Positions 1 to 7,370 of a stretch of 17,848 bases of DNA are shown piece by piece. Within the stretch, counting starts at the first letter, position 1, and each line of letters starts with the position of its first letter. The position numbers were made by a program, and so were the translations under genes. The DNA is from an uncultured Dorea sp. Lineage in GTDB: Bacteria > Bacillota > Clostridia > Lachnospirales > Lachnospiraceae. Below the pieces are notes generated by a model. It worked only from the letters and a program-made list of their open reading frames with translations, was not told the DNA's origin and did not search any database. The stretch is taken from the NCBI GenBank assembly GCA_910585725.1, contig CAJUFA010000046.1, positions 1 to 17,848 on the forward strand, read 5' to 3'.

Positions 1-53
1 CACATATATTTTCTTATATGCAAATCTTTTTGGCAAGAGGTTTGTCAACAGCT
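1..53 (-). mobile_element. Possible terminal end of an IS1182-like element (partial)
   Basis: Positions 37-55 are identical, in inverted orientation, to 17478-17496, which is where an IS1182-like element begins at the right side of the window. No similarity continues beyond the 19 bases on either side, as expected for terminal inverted repeats. The remaining sequence (1-36) is AT-rich and would be the noncoding region upstream of a transposase read leftwards. The frame of the ISL3 fragment stays open through here, so this could instead be ISL3 coding sequence and a chance match. Confidence 0.35.
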
Positions 54-565
54 CGGGATATGGGTATACGGAAATATTCAACCAAATCAAAGAAGAAGGA
101 TATACTGGCCAGATTTCCTTGTATAACAGTAAAATGAAAGGAATCCGCTGGGAAACGAAACAGCGGGTCCATTATTTAAAAAGAAGTGACATAAAAAGGC
201 TGTTATATGTAGCACTTGAAGAAATTCCAGACGGACAAAAGCGGAGAGATATAGAATATTACCTGAAAGGACAACCGGAATTGGAACAGGTACTAAAACA
301 TGTATCTGATTTTAAAATTCTCCTGTCAGGGAAAGATGAAACGGAACTGGACAACTGGATAAAAAGAGCAGAAATCCTCAAAATCCCAGAGATTAACAGC
401 TTCCTGAAACTGATTCGGTCGGATCTGGAAGCTGTTAAAAACGCAATAAAATACGATTACAGTAATGGCCCTGCCGAAGGGCATAATAATAAGATAAAAG
501 TAATAAAAAGGCAGATGTATGGCAGATGTAAATTTGATCTTCTTCGTTTAAAAGTATTGTGTTAA
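53..565 (+). pseudogene. ISL3-family transposase, C-terminal fragment
   Basis: The product would be a DDE transposase that cuts and pastes an ISL3-type element; only its C-terminal part is present. The end of the protein carries the characteristic ISL3 ending: NGPAEGHNNKIK, then KRQMYGR and DLLRLKVL before the TAA stop. The stretch IFNQIKEEGYTG near the start resembles the middle of ISL3 proteins. The HTH/zinc-finger N-terminus and most of the catalytic core lie outside the window or were lost, so the protein cannot be active. The frame is open to the left edge; I set the start at 53 because 1-53 may belong to another IS. A TTG at 119 is the only in-frame start-like codon near the 5' side and has no convincing ribosome binding site. 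Confidence 0.85.
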
Positions 566-568
566 TTC

Positions 569-588
569 AACTAACTTGACAAAGAGCC
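569..588 (+). repeat. Right terminal inverted repeat of the ISL3 element
   Basis: The reverse complement begins GGCTCTTTGTCAAG, which resembles the GGCTCTTTGTCAA-type ends I recall for ISL3 elements. It sits immediately after the transposase stop, and at 589 the sequence switches to a serine recombinase reading frame. The left repeat and the expected target duplication are not in the window. Confidence 0.6.
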
Positions 589-1494
589 AATCCTTTTTAC
601 AAAGGCGCACATGTTGTCTGCAAGACGCACCAGAAGGGCATACGCTCCAATACCTACAACATCATTCCGAGGGAGCAGAGGGAAGTCATAGAGGACTGCC
701 ACGAAGCCATTATCCCCAAAGCGGAGTGGGAAAAGGTTCAGCAGCTCATAGACCGCAGACCGCCGATAATGAAAGGGAATAGCTGTCCGTATTACAATAT
801 TTTTCATGGCATTGTCTACTGTGCCACCTGTGGGAAGTCCATGCAGGTACGTTATGAAAAAGTGGGAAGGACAGACAAAGACCGCCGGACTGGAAAAGAG
901 CGTGAGCCGATAGACAAGGCATACTATATCTGTCAGACCTATAACCGTTTGGGGAAAAATGCCTGCACAAGTCACAAAATCGAAGCAAGGGATTTATATA
1001 ACCTTGTGCTTGCCGACATACAGGAAGTTGCGGCTATGGCTCTAAAGGACAGGGAAGCGTTTTACGGGCGTTTAAGTCGGAGAATGGAAAAACAGTACCT
1101 TGCCGACACTGACAGCCTTAAAAGGGAATATGAGAGCCTTGCAGGGCGCAATCAGGAGATAGACGATACTTTTATCAGCCTTTATGCGGACAAGGCAAAG
1201 GGGATACTTACGGAAAAGCGTTTCCTAAAGCTGACAGACGCGATGGAAAAGGAGCAGGAAAATAACCAGAACCGTATGCAGGAGATAGTTGCGCTTATTA
1301 GTGAAGAAGAACATTCGGAGGGTGATGTGCAGACGTTTATGGAGGAAATAAAGAGGTATGCCGCCATTACGGAACTTGACGAAACGGTGTTAAACAGGCT
1401 GATTAACCGCATACTGATTGGAGAGCCTAAAAAGGTTGATGGGGTGAAAATACAGGAAGTACGGATTGTCTATAATTTTGTTGGGCAACTGTAA
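589..1494 (+). pseudogene. Large serine recombinase (TnpX/Tn4451-like), N-terminally truncated
   Basis: This family excises and integrates conjugative and mobilisable transposons through a catalytic serine in an N-terminal resolvase domain. That domain is absent here: the homologous frame begins at the ISL3 boundary (N-P-F-Y-K-G-A-H, with a stop at 577-579 just upstream). The remaining 300 or so residues hold the end of the Recombinase domain (NTYNIIPREQREVIE), the zinc beta-ribbon (CATCGKSM, then YICQTY and NACTSH supplying four cysteines), a long acidic coiled coil, and a family-like end (VRIVYNFVGQL). An internal ATG at 769 could start a 241-residue product, but it would lack the serine nucleophile. 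Its presence suggests that an integrative element once ended near here. Confidence 0.85.
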
Positions 1495-1622
1495 ATAGAG
1501 ATATATTTAAATTCACATACATTTTAAAAGTGAATAGCAAATGGATAGGTTTCTGTATTGCTGATAAATAATTTATTGCAAAAATATAAGAAAATTTAGT
1601 AGGTTAAAACTAATCTTTTTAT

Positions 1623-1651
1623 TTTGCAATTTTATGCTTATGTGGTAAAAT
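1623..1651 (+). promoter_or_regulatory. Predicted promoter of the first FRG gene
   Basis: TTTGCA (1623-1628) and TAAAAT (1646-1651) are separated by 17 bases. A TG lies a few bases upstream of the -10. The leader is about 50 bases and ends in a strong GAGGAGG site before the ATG at 1705. Confidence 0.5.
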
Positions 1652-1704
1652 TGATAGAAGAAGATTATTTATCAGAAAAAATTATTAAACGAGGAGGATA
1701 AGAA

Positions 1705-2568
1705 ATGTATGATAGTCAAGTTAAAATTGCAAGTATTGGTGATTATTTAAAAGAAATAATACGCATTACGCAAAATGATAATGAGGGAAATACATATTTT
1801 CAATGGTATCGTGGTCATGCGGATAAAGAGTGGGAACTGATACCAAAGGTTCAAAGAAGTTTTGTAGGTAGTGAGGAAGATTTATTTCGGAAAGAACGTT
1901 ACTATACGAATGATTTTCAGGCGAGGGCAAGTGTATTCAAATCACCTGCCTTACCAATTGATGAGTATGCAAACTGGCTTACCCTTATGCAACATTATGG
2001 ACTTCCAACTAGGCTTTTGGATTGGTCTCGTTCACCTTTAGTTGCACTATATTTTGCGGTATCTGATGAGAGTCAATGTGATAAAGATGGATGTATTTGG
2101 ATGTTGACACCTGGAAAGCTGAATGAGAGTCAGCATCTTGAAAAGCCAAGTATGATTGATGGAAAAGAGTATGATAATGTATATATTTATAATACAAAGC
2201 ACAAAACAATCGCAACAATGATATATTCTGCTTTTAGAAGGTGGAAATTTTCTAGCGAACCAGAGGCTATAACTCCAGAGGATAGAAAATTTGCTCATCG
2301 ATTTGAAGATTTGAAAGATAAAATTGCTGCCTGCTATCCAACAGAGGCAGATGGTAGAGTTTATAATCAATTTGCAGCATTTACAGTGCATAATTCGATA
2401 AAAAAGCTTGTTGATATTTGTGATGATTCCACATTGCTTCGGATTACTATACCATATGAATATAAAAGCCATCTACGATATGAGTTGGCTGTTTGTGGAA
2501 TTACGCAAAGTTATATTTATCCAGATTTAGAACATTTAGCAAAAGAAATAGAAAATTGGCATTCCTAA
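1705..2568 (+). CDS. FRG domain-containing protein
   Basis: A 287-residue protein with a complete FRG domain (PF08867 family; biochemical activity unknown to me). The signature Y-R-G is at residues 35-37 in FQWYRGHADKEW. It is followed by the second conserved block MQHYGLPTRLLDW at 95-107 and ALYFAV at 114-119. The C-terminal block AAFTVHNS and the YPDL near the end are also shared with the convergent FRG protein at 2677-3282. No signal peptide or membrane segment is seen, so it is probably cytoplasmic. The start is fixed by GAGGAGG 8-9 bases upstream. The gene is clearly more AT-rich than the genes from 3925 onward and lies between two unrelated serine recombinase remnants, which indicates cargo of a mobile element. 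A role in defence or in a toxin system is inference from context only. Confidence 0.88.
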   Translation: MYDSQVKIASIGDYLKEIIRITQNDNEGNTYFQWYRGHADKEWELIPKVQRSFVGSEEDLFRKERYYTNDFQARASVFKSPALPIDEYANWLTLMQHYGLPTRLLDWSRSPLVALYFAVSDESQCDKDGCIWMLTPGKLNESQHLEKPSMIDGKEYDNVYIYNTKHKTIATMIYSAFRRWKFSSEPEAITPEDRKFAHRFEDLKDKIAACYPTEADGRVYNQFAAFTVHNSIKKLVDICDDSTLLRITIPYEYKSHLRYELAVCGITQSYIYPDLEHLAKEIENWHS

Positions 2569-2623
2569 AACTATTTTTAAATATAGAATAGGGTACGTTT
2601 GCATATTTTGAAAAAATAAATGT

Positions 2624-2665
2624 AATCGCTATGCAGAACCGATAATAGGTTAAGGCATAGCGATT
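2624..2665. terminator. Bidirectional hairpin terminator between convergent FRG genes
   Basis: AATCGCTATGC (2624-2634) pairs perfectly with GCATAGCGATT (2655-2665), an 11-bp stem. Inside the loop AACC (2637-2640) can pair with GGTT (2648-2651). T-rich sequence follows on the minus strand (the TTTATTTTTT side), with a weaker T tract on the plus strand. It lies between the two convergent stop codons. Confidence 0.75.
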
Positions 2666-2676
2666 TAAATTTAAAG

Positions 2677-3282
2677 TTATAATAACAAATTTCTTATAAA
2701 ATATGAAAGACCTTGCAAATCAGGAAAAACTGTAAATTCATTAATATTAGCTATGTCTAAAAATTCCTTTATCTCTGGTATTGCCTTATAAGAGATAACG
2801 AATTTTTCAACAGCATTAGGACATAATTTTTCAATCGCTGTTAAATCGTCACCATGTACTGTAAACATGCCTCTTTGCGCCATCACACGTTCATTAATAA
2901 AATTTGATTTTATAGCAATCGGATATGTAGGAGGAAATGGCTCTTTTTTTATATAATTGTTTATATAAGAAAGTCCCATATTGTCATCAGGTACAATGGG
3001 AATTCCTTGCTTCTTTGAATAATTATTTAATTCTAATGGGTTTAATACATATAAGCTAATATCTTTGTTATGAGTATGGCTATATATAGCAAAATAAATG
3101 GCGATTCCTAAATTCTCAGACCAATCTAATAATCTGGTAGGAATATAATAATGTTGCATATCAATTAGTAATTCCCATTCATTTTTATGGGAAAATGCAA
3201 TTTTTTGAGAAAGTCTTTTAAAGGTATCAAATACTAAAAAAGGTTGAAGGGAACTATTTTGAGGTATTGCAGACAGGGGCAT
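2677..3282 (-). CDS. FRG domain-containing protein, N-terminally truncated
   Basis: A 201-residue protein carrying the second half of an FRG domain: DMQHYYIPTRLLDW at residues 41-54, then AIYFAI and the C-terminal MAQRGMFTVHGDD and VFPDLQGL. The N-terminal block that contains the family's F/Y-R-G motif is missing. It resembles the neighbouring FRG protein in layout but is clearly different in sequence, so this is not a recent duplication. An in-frame TGA lies two codons upstream of the ATG at 3282 (TGA CCG CAA ATG). The junction with the next recombinase remnant falls at about 3250-3300, and the ATG has no ribosome binding site. I read it as a gene beheaded by recombination; expression is doubtful. 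It is AT-rich like its partner and shares the hairpin terminator at 2624-2665. Confidence 0.75.
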   Translation of the reverse strand: MPLSAIPQNSSLQPFLVFDTFKRLSQKIAFSHKNEWELLIDMQHYYIPTRLLDWSENLGIAIYFAIYSHTHNKDISLYVLNPLELNNYSKKQGIPIVPDDNMGLSYINNYIKKEPFPPTYPIAIKSNFINERVMAQRGMFTVHGDDLTAIEKLCPNAVEKFVISYKAIPEIKEFLDIANINEFTVFPDLQGLSYFIRNLLL

Positions 3283-3647
3283 TTGCGGTCACATTGCGGT
3301 CAAAGAACACAGGGCATTATTGGCACCTAATTGAGAGGGAGTATCCCACATTCCGACATTTCGTAATTTATCATATGCTGTCCGAGAAGTACCAGAACGA
3401 GCAAAAGGAGCTTGAAACAAAAATAAGGCAGCTTCACGAAACGATGGAAGCCGCCGTACAGACCGCAGCGGATGCTGAAAAGTGGATTGCCCTGATGAAA
3501 CAGTATGTCAATCCTGTGGAGCTGACCGCCGAACTTCTGAACACTCTAATTGAAAAAATAACCGTCCATGAAGCTGTCAAAGGCGAGGACGGAAGCTGTG
3601 AGCAGGAAGTAGAAATCTACTACCGCTTCATCGGCAAAATTGACTGA
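3267..3647 (+). pseudogene. Serine recombinase C-terminal remnant (second, different element)
   Basis: From about position 3370 the frame encodes a typical C-terminal coiled coil and tail of TnpX-like recombinases. Its landmarks are MLSEKYQNEQKELE, WIALMKQYVNP, ELTAELLNTLIEKI and VHEAVKGEDG, ending in EIYYRFIGKID. The roughly 36 residues encoded before that do not match the family and probably come from a frameshift or rearranged sequence. It differs from the tail at 589-1494, so two distinct recombinases left remnants here. Neither the resolvase nor the zinc-ribbon part is present, so it cannot be functional. Confidence 0.8.
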
Positions 3648-3817
3648 CCTTTCTTTTTTACCCAACAATATCTTTAATTAAGGGAAACGGGAGCCGGATT
3701 TCCGATTTTGCAGGGCTTTCGGAAAGGGCTGAACGAAGAATTGGAATTTTTTCTGAAGAAGCGTGGAACTGGCCGTGGAAGTGGGACAAAAAGGCACCTG
3801 GAAAAAAGCAGCCTTTT

Positions 3818-3911
3818 GATGTGGGGACACATCTTCCCCGGACGGGACAACGGGCTTAAAATCATCTGGTGTATGGGATGAGGAAAGCCCGTTATCCGGC
3901 AATGGAAGATG
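3818..3911. repeat. Long imperfect inverted repeat, possible terminator of the M56 operon
   Basis: Nested pairings are CATCTTCC (3830-3837) with GGAAGATG (3904-3911), CCGGA (3838-3842) with TCCGG (3895-3899), and AACGGGCTT (3849-3857) with AAGCCCGTT (3885-3893): 22 base pairs around a 27-base loop. A competing small hairpin GATGTG-GGGA-CACATC lies at 3818-3833. The element sits 13 bases beyond the M56 stop codon on the minus strand but has no T tract. The rest of 3648-3924 shows no gene I can support. Confidence 0.55.
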
Positions 3912-3924
3912 GGATGCCCTATAT

Positions 3925-5721
3925 TTACGACCAGTCCCCCAACAGTTCTGTCACTTCTGTCTCCGTCAGATACGCGGCGCCTGTGATTTTGTCGTCAGCA
4001 TCACGGATTATTTTGATGTTGACGGTTCCGGCCGGGTTCATATTCAGCGTATAAAAAGACTGGTTGGCGCGGGTGTCCAGAAAGACATTGACCAGCTGTC
4101 CCTGATAGTAATAATTTTTGCCGCTCATGGTAACACCTGCTGCCTGATATTCCGCTCTTAGCGTTTCTTCCCATTCCTTTTCCTGTTTTTCTTCCAGTCT
4201 GTCAAATTCATCACCGCGATCCAGACGGTCATACAGTATGGATTGGAAGTTCCACCTTCCATCTTTCAGTGCCCGGTCCAGCCAGGATTCCAGTTTTGCT
4301 TCGTCCATGCAGTCCGCCAGGGTGGAGAAAAATGCAGTTTCTTCCTCTGCATATGTTTTTTCCGCAAAGTCGGCAAACAGAGAAGAGGCCGGATCAAGTC
4401 CGCCCACAGCGACAGAGAAGAAAGCAATCTCGTCGTCCGCATAGAGCTTTTCCAGCCATTTCTTTTGTGCGCTTTCATCCAGCCGGGAGAAAGCAATTCC
4501 AAACAGCGGCAGGCTGTCTTCCTCATAGTACCGTTCCACTTCTGTGAAAGCGTCTGCTGCTTCGACCGGGCGATCAGATGCAGAAGAGGAAGCGTCTTCT
4601 GTTTCGACCAGGCGATCAGATGCAGAAGAGAAAGTGTTCTCAACCGGGTGGTCAAATGCAGCGGCTGTTCCCATCGTATAAACTCCAACAAAGGCCGCAG
4701 CGAAAACCACGCACAATGTCAGAATGAAGGTTCCTGTTTTAGCTGCCTTTGATGGCTGTCGAACATTCATAACTGCACAGATCCTTTCTTTCAACAGTTG
4801 TTTATTCTCACTTAAGGTAACAGTTCCCGGAGTCTCCCGGTGTTTCCCCACTGCCGCCATGGCGTTAAGCAGAGTGGTTCCATAGTCCTGTGCATTGTCG
4901 TGTCCTGCTTTCGCAAGAACTGCCTCATCGCAGGAAAATTCGCACGCCTTTGTAATTTCCCGGTTCATAAGGTGAACGAGAGGGTTAAACCAGTGCAGGC
5001 AGACGGTCAGCTGCACCAGCCATTTATAAAGTATATCTTTTCGCCGCCAGTGGGTCAGTTCGTGCAGGACGATATACGGAAAATCTTTTTCAGAAATGTG
5101 AAGGTCCGGCAGGACGATGCACGGATGCAGAAAGCCAGTCAGAAGAGGCGAAGAAATCAGCGGATGGATACAAAGTTCCACCGGTTTTTTTATACCTGCC
5201 TGTTCTGCTGCTGCCGAAAGCCGGTCTAAAACTTTCAGGTCGGAAACCGGGGTCAGTCCGGCATGGATATACCGCAGAAAGCTCTGATAGACGGTGATTT
5301 TCCGTATCAGCATACCCAGTGCAACCAGCAGCCAGATCAGCCGGAGGGAACGGACCAGCGGTGATACGGAATCCGGAAATGAATATGCAGTAGTCAAGGC
5401 TTCTGCCGGTTGGTCTGCATCTTCGCTGTCCGGTTCAAAACCAACATAAGGAGCGTCTTTGGGATCCAAAAAAAGCGTCTGCTGTCGGGAGAAAGGAGCG
5501 GACCGGGCTATGGCCTGATCCACAGCCTGATAGGTTCTCCCCATCAGGTTTGTTTCCGGTCCAAAGGGGATAAGCAGCCGTAAGATCACAACGAGCCAGA
5601 TGTAATACTGCCATTGCCAGCTGATTTTATCTTTTAAAAACGGTTTTCCCAAAAGCAGTGCCAGGATGAGCAGGGCACCGGAAAAAGACATGGATAAAAA
5701 CAGTTTGAATATCAGATTCAT
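3925..5721 (-). CDS. M56 family (BlaR1/MecR1-like) membrane metalloprotease
   Basis: This 598-residue protein belongs to the family that senses an extracellular signal and activates a cytoplasmic zinc protease to inactivate a BlaI-type repressor. Membrane segments are visible at about residues 3-25, 35-54, 122-143 and 331-350. The zinc site HELTH is at 220-224, and the third ligand is probably E261 in CEFSCDEA. BlaR1 has a penicillin-binding sensor domain; here the outer part is instead about 245 residues of acidic, repetitive sequence. It has two SSASDRxVE units, then recurring blocks of the type EETAFFS, and ends in a beta-rich domain with MSGKNYYYQGQ. Beta-lactam sensing is therefore unlikely, and the ligand is unknown. 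The ATG overlaps the stop of the BlaI-type gene (ATGA), so the two are translationally coupled. Confidence 0.9.
   Translation of the reverse strand: MNLIFKLFLSMSFSGALLILALLLGKPFLKDKISWQWQYYIWLVVILRLLIPFGPETNLMGRTYQAVDQAIARSAPFSRQQTLFLDPKDAPYVGFEPDSEDADQPAEALTTAYSFPDSVSPLVRSLRLIWLLVALGMLIRKITVYQSFLRYIHAGLTPVSDLKVLDRLSAAAEQAGIKKPVELCIHPLISSPLLTGFLHPCIVLPDLHISEKDFPYIVLHELTHWRRKDILYKWLVQLTVCLHWFNPLVHLMNREITKACEFSCDEAVLAKAGHDNAQDYGTTLLNAMAAVGKHRETPGTVTLSENKQLLKERICAVMNVRQPSKAAKTGTFILTLCVVFAAAFVGVYTMGTAAAFDHPVENTFSSASDRLVETEDASSSASDRPVEAADAFTEVERYYEEDSLPLFGIAFSRLDESAQKKWLEKLYADDEIAFFSVAVGGLDPASSLFADFAEKTYAEEETAFFSTLADCMDEAKLESWLDRALKDGRWNFQSILYDRLDRGDEFDRLEEKQEKEWEETLRAEYQAAGVTMSGKNYYYQGQLVNVFLDTRANQSFYTLNMNPAGTVNIKIIRDADDKITGAAYLTETEVTELLGDWS
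4561..4644 (-). repeat. In-gene tandem repeat of two 42-bp units
   Basis: Two adjacent 42-base units (4561-4602, 4603-4644) match almost perfectly over their first 30 bases and encode SSASDRLVETEDAS / SSASDRPVEAADAF in the M56 protein. A more degenerate copy follows at about 4640. The length is a multiple of three, so copy-number changes would keep the frame. The repeat lies in the linker just outside the last membrane segment. Confidence 0.7.
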
Positions 5722-6101
5722 TTTTCACGTCCTCTCTCCAGCAGTTTCTTCAATTCACCGTATTCTTCGTCGGTCAGCAAATCCCCTGAAATCAGAGTGG
5801 AAACCAGCCCGGTTGCGTTTCCCTCATAGATCTTATCCAGAAAATGTTTTGTCTGCACTGCCTGGTATTCAGCTTCTGAAACGAGCGGAGTATATTCATT
5901 TCGCCGTCCGATTTTTCTAGCATTTAAAAATCCTTTGTTTATCAGACGGGACAAGAGGACAATCAGTGTATTTTTCTGACACGGTTTTCCTCTGGCCGCC
6001 AGCCCGTCCATGATATAAGGGAATCGTGTCACTTCCTGTGACCGGTTTCCCCATATGATTTTCATAATTTCAAGTTCTGCATCTGACAGCTGCGGTATCA
6101 T
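5718..6101 (-). CDS. BlaI/MecI family transcriptional repressor
   Basis: A 127-residue winged-helix repressor. LSDAELEIMKIIW at residues 5-17 is the family's first helix. NTLIVLLSRLINKGFL is the recognition helix region, and ARKIGRRNEYTPLVSEAEY forms the wing. The C-terminal helices serve dimerisation in the family. I chose the ATG at 6101 rather than a TTG at 6128 because AAAGGAGAGA (6109-6118) lies at the right distance. It precedes the M56 protease gene with a 4-base overlap and probably represses its own operon through the operator inside the promoter at 6145-6173. Family knowledge says the partner protease relieves repression. No beta-lactamase or PBP gene is seen nearby, so the regulated targets beyond the operon itself are unknown. 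Confidence 0.92.
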   Translation of the reverse strand: MIPQLSDAELEIMKIIWGNRSQEVTRFPYIMDGLAARGKPCQKNTLIVLLSRLINKGFLNARKIGRRNEYTPLVSEAEYQAVQTKHFLDKIYEGNATGLVSTLISGDLLTDEEYGELKKLLERGREK

Positions 6102-6144
6102 GTTTCGTCTCTCCTTTATGTATAACAATGTGTTGTTTTTTTAT

Positions 6145-6173
6145 AATATAACATAATGTTATACTATTGTCAA
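6145..6173 (-). promoter_or_regulatory. Promoter and operator of the BlaI-M56 operon
   Basis: On the minus strand TTGACA (6168-6173) and TATATT (6145-6150) are spaced by 17 bases. A perfect 8+1+8 inverted repeat (TATAACAT-A-ATGTTATA, 6147-6163) overlaps the -10 and spacer, the usual place for a BlaI-type operator. A weaker dyad AACAA-TGTG-TTGTT at 6124-6137 lies just downstream and may be a second site. Autoregulation is inferred from this arrangement. Confidence 0.8.
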
Positions 6174-6221
6174 GACACTGTAAAAATTGCAGGATCCGAA
6201 ACAGGGAAACGGTAAATATAC

Positions 6222-6250
6222 TTGTCCATCCTGAAATCCTTCGGTATAAT
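6222..6250 (+). promoter_or_regulatory. Promoter of the immunity-type gene cluster
   Basis: TTGTCC (6222-6227) and a consensus TATAAT (6245-6250) are separated by exactly 17 bases. It points to the SUKH gene starting at 6354, diverging from the BlaI promoter about 50 bases away. Confidence 0.7.
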
Positions 6251-6353
6251 GGACACATAATATAAGCCGGCAGGAGGCGGAACCACAGGAAAGGTCAGCG
6301 GTATGCTGAATGAAAGTGCTGTTTGCCGAATGGAGCAGTAAAGGAGGAATCGT

Positions 6354-7013
6354 ATGACACCACAGGAAGAGAAAGAATTTGTAGAACAGGCTTTTGGAAA
6401 ATTAATGGAACGCGGATGGTTTCCCGGGCAGAAACTGGAACGCTCCACCATTATCGGGCAGGAAATAGCCGCTTTCGAGCAGGCGCACAAGGTAATTCTG
6501 CCGTCTCTTTACAAGGCATATCTGACCTCATACCGGCTTCCCCGGAATGATTTTCATTCCATCTGTTCCATTATTGAAAAAAACGAAGAGCTACGCCCGC
6601 TCTGGCTGATAATTGACAGCCCTTGGACGATGGACGATATATCGGAGCGGATGGAAATTTTACAGGAAATACGGGAGTTTTGTGAACTGCCGGAGGACTG
6701 TTTCCGGAATCTGATTCCCATTGGCGACTGGGGAGCCGGCTGGGGACCTCTTTGTATCGATCTGTCCAGACCGGAGGATCAGGTGGATGAGAAACGGAAA
6801 GAGACATGGTCTCTGGTCTGGTTTGATCATGAAGAGTTTGAGTGGGATGAATATTATCTGGGAGAAGACAGATTGCTTCACGGGCATGAGGCTCTGCCGG
6901 ATCTGAAGACACTGCTGGAATGGTATTTTTATGGAACATTGGAAGACCGGTTTGAGCAGGAGGAAGGGATAAGGCCTGGATATCAGTGGTATCACGACCT
7001 TTTGAAACGGTAG
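6354..7013 (+). CDS. SMI1/KNR4 (SUKH) family protein, putative immunity protein
   Basis: A 219-residue soluble protein. The SUKH signature lies near the N-terminus: residues 31-60 contain IIGQEIAAFEQAHKVILPSLYKAYLTSY, broken here only for reading as IGQEIAAFEQAH and then LPSLYKAYL. The family's second feature is the IPIGDWGAGWGPLCIDL block at 121-137, and the protein closes with a LKTLLEWYFYG segment. SUKH proteins commonly neutralise toxins of polymorphic or contact-dependent systems, but others are intracellular regulators, so the role is inference. The start is supported by AAGGAGG seven bases upstream (6341-6347). It is the first gene of a plus-strand series with another SUKH gene, a DUF2185-DUF4241 gene and a TPR gene. 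No toxin gene is visible next to it. Confidence 0.85.
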   Translation: MTPQEEKEFVEQAFGKLMERGWFPGQKLERSTIIGQEIAAFEQAHKVILPSLYKAYLTSYRLPRNDFHSICSIIEKNEELRPLWLIIDSPWTMDDISERMEILQEIREFCELPEDCFRNLIPIGDWGAGWGPLCIDLSRPEDQVDEKRKETWSLVWFDHEEFEWDEYYLGEDRLLHGHEALPDLKTLLEWYFYGTLEDRFEQEEGIRPGYQWYHDLLKR

Positions 7014-7088
7014 GAAAAAGCAGGCTGTCCGGAAAAACAAATCCCTGTGACGATGCCGGGAGCCGGTGAACAGCAGTGAATTGTCAGG

Positions 7089-7117
7089 TTGAAATACATT
7101 TTGCGGGATGATAAAAT
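7089..7117 (+). promoter_or_regulatory. Predicted promoter of the DUF2185-DUF4241 gene
   Basis: TTGAAA (7089-7094) and TAAAAT (7112-7117) are separated by 17 bases. An AGGAGG site follows at about 7139-7144, just before the ATG at 7152. Confidence 0.5.
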
Positions 7118-7151
7118 AAAGACAGTACAGACGCAGGCAGGAGGAAAAGAT

Positions 7152-7283
7152 ATGGGAGTATCCGGTAAAAAAGGAGAAGAAAAAACAGGGGAAAAACAGC
7201 AGGAAATGAAAGTATATATCCGGGGAGCCGGGGGAACCATCGTCAGTAAATCCATTCTGGATGGTACGTCGAAGTTAAAATGA
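7152..7283 (+). CDS. N-terminal stub of the DUF2185 domain (43 residues)
   Basis: The part of the split gene that has the ribosome binding site. It encodes a lysine/glutamate-rich start, then the first strand of the DUF2185 domain (RGAGGTIVSKSIL), and stops at TGA 7281. On its own it cannot fold as the domain, so it is listed only because it is likely translated. Confidence 0.45.
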   Translation: MGVSGKKGEEKTGEKQQEMKVYIRGAGGTIVSKSILDGTSKLK

Positions 7284-7370
7284 CTGTTTCGCCAGGAGAG
7301 TGAACATGGAAACGGATGGATCGCGTTCGGGGACACAGACACCCAGGAGTATGTAAATGACGCAAATAAC

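Noticed and set aside
571..988. Minus-strand frames of 80-134 codons opposite the first serine recombinase remnant
   Set aside because: They are antisense to clear recombinase homology with a zinc-ribbon motif and have no start signals.
4561..4644. Tandem repeat as a possible CRISPR or VNTR element
   Set aside because: Only two clear units exist, they are codon-phased and encode part of the M56 linker, and there are no spacers.
3925..6101. Beta-lactam resistance regulation (blaR1-blaI) in the strict sense
   Set aside because: No beta-lactamase or PBP gene is present, and the M56 protein lacks a penicillin-binding sensor domain, so I did not assign the symbols blaR1 and blaI.
7281..7283. Selenocysteine insertion at the in-frame TGA
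   Set aside because: The stop position is not an active-site cysteine in an enzyme, no convincing stem-loop with the right spacing was seen directly after it, and relatives seem to have an ordinary residue there.
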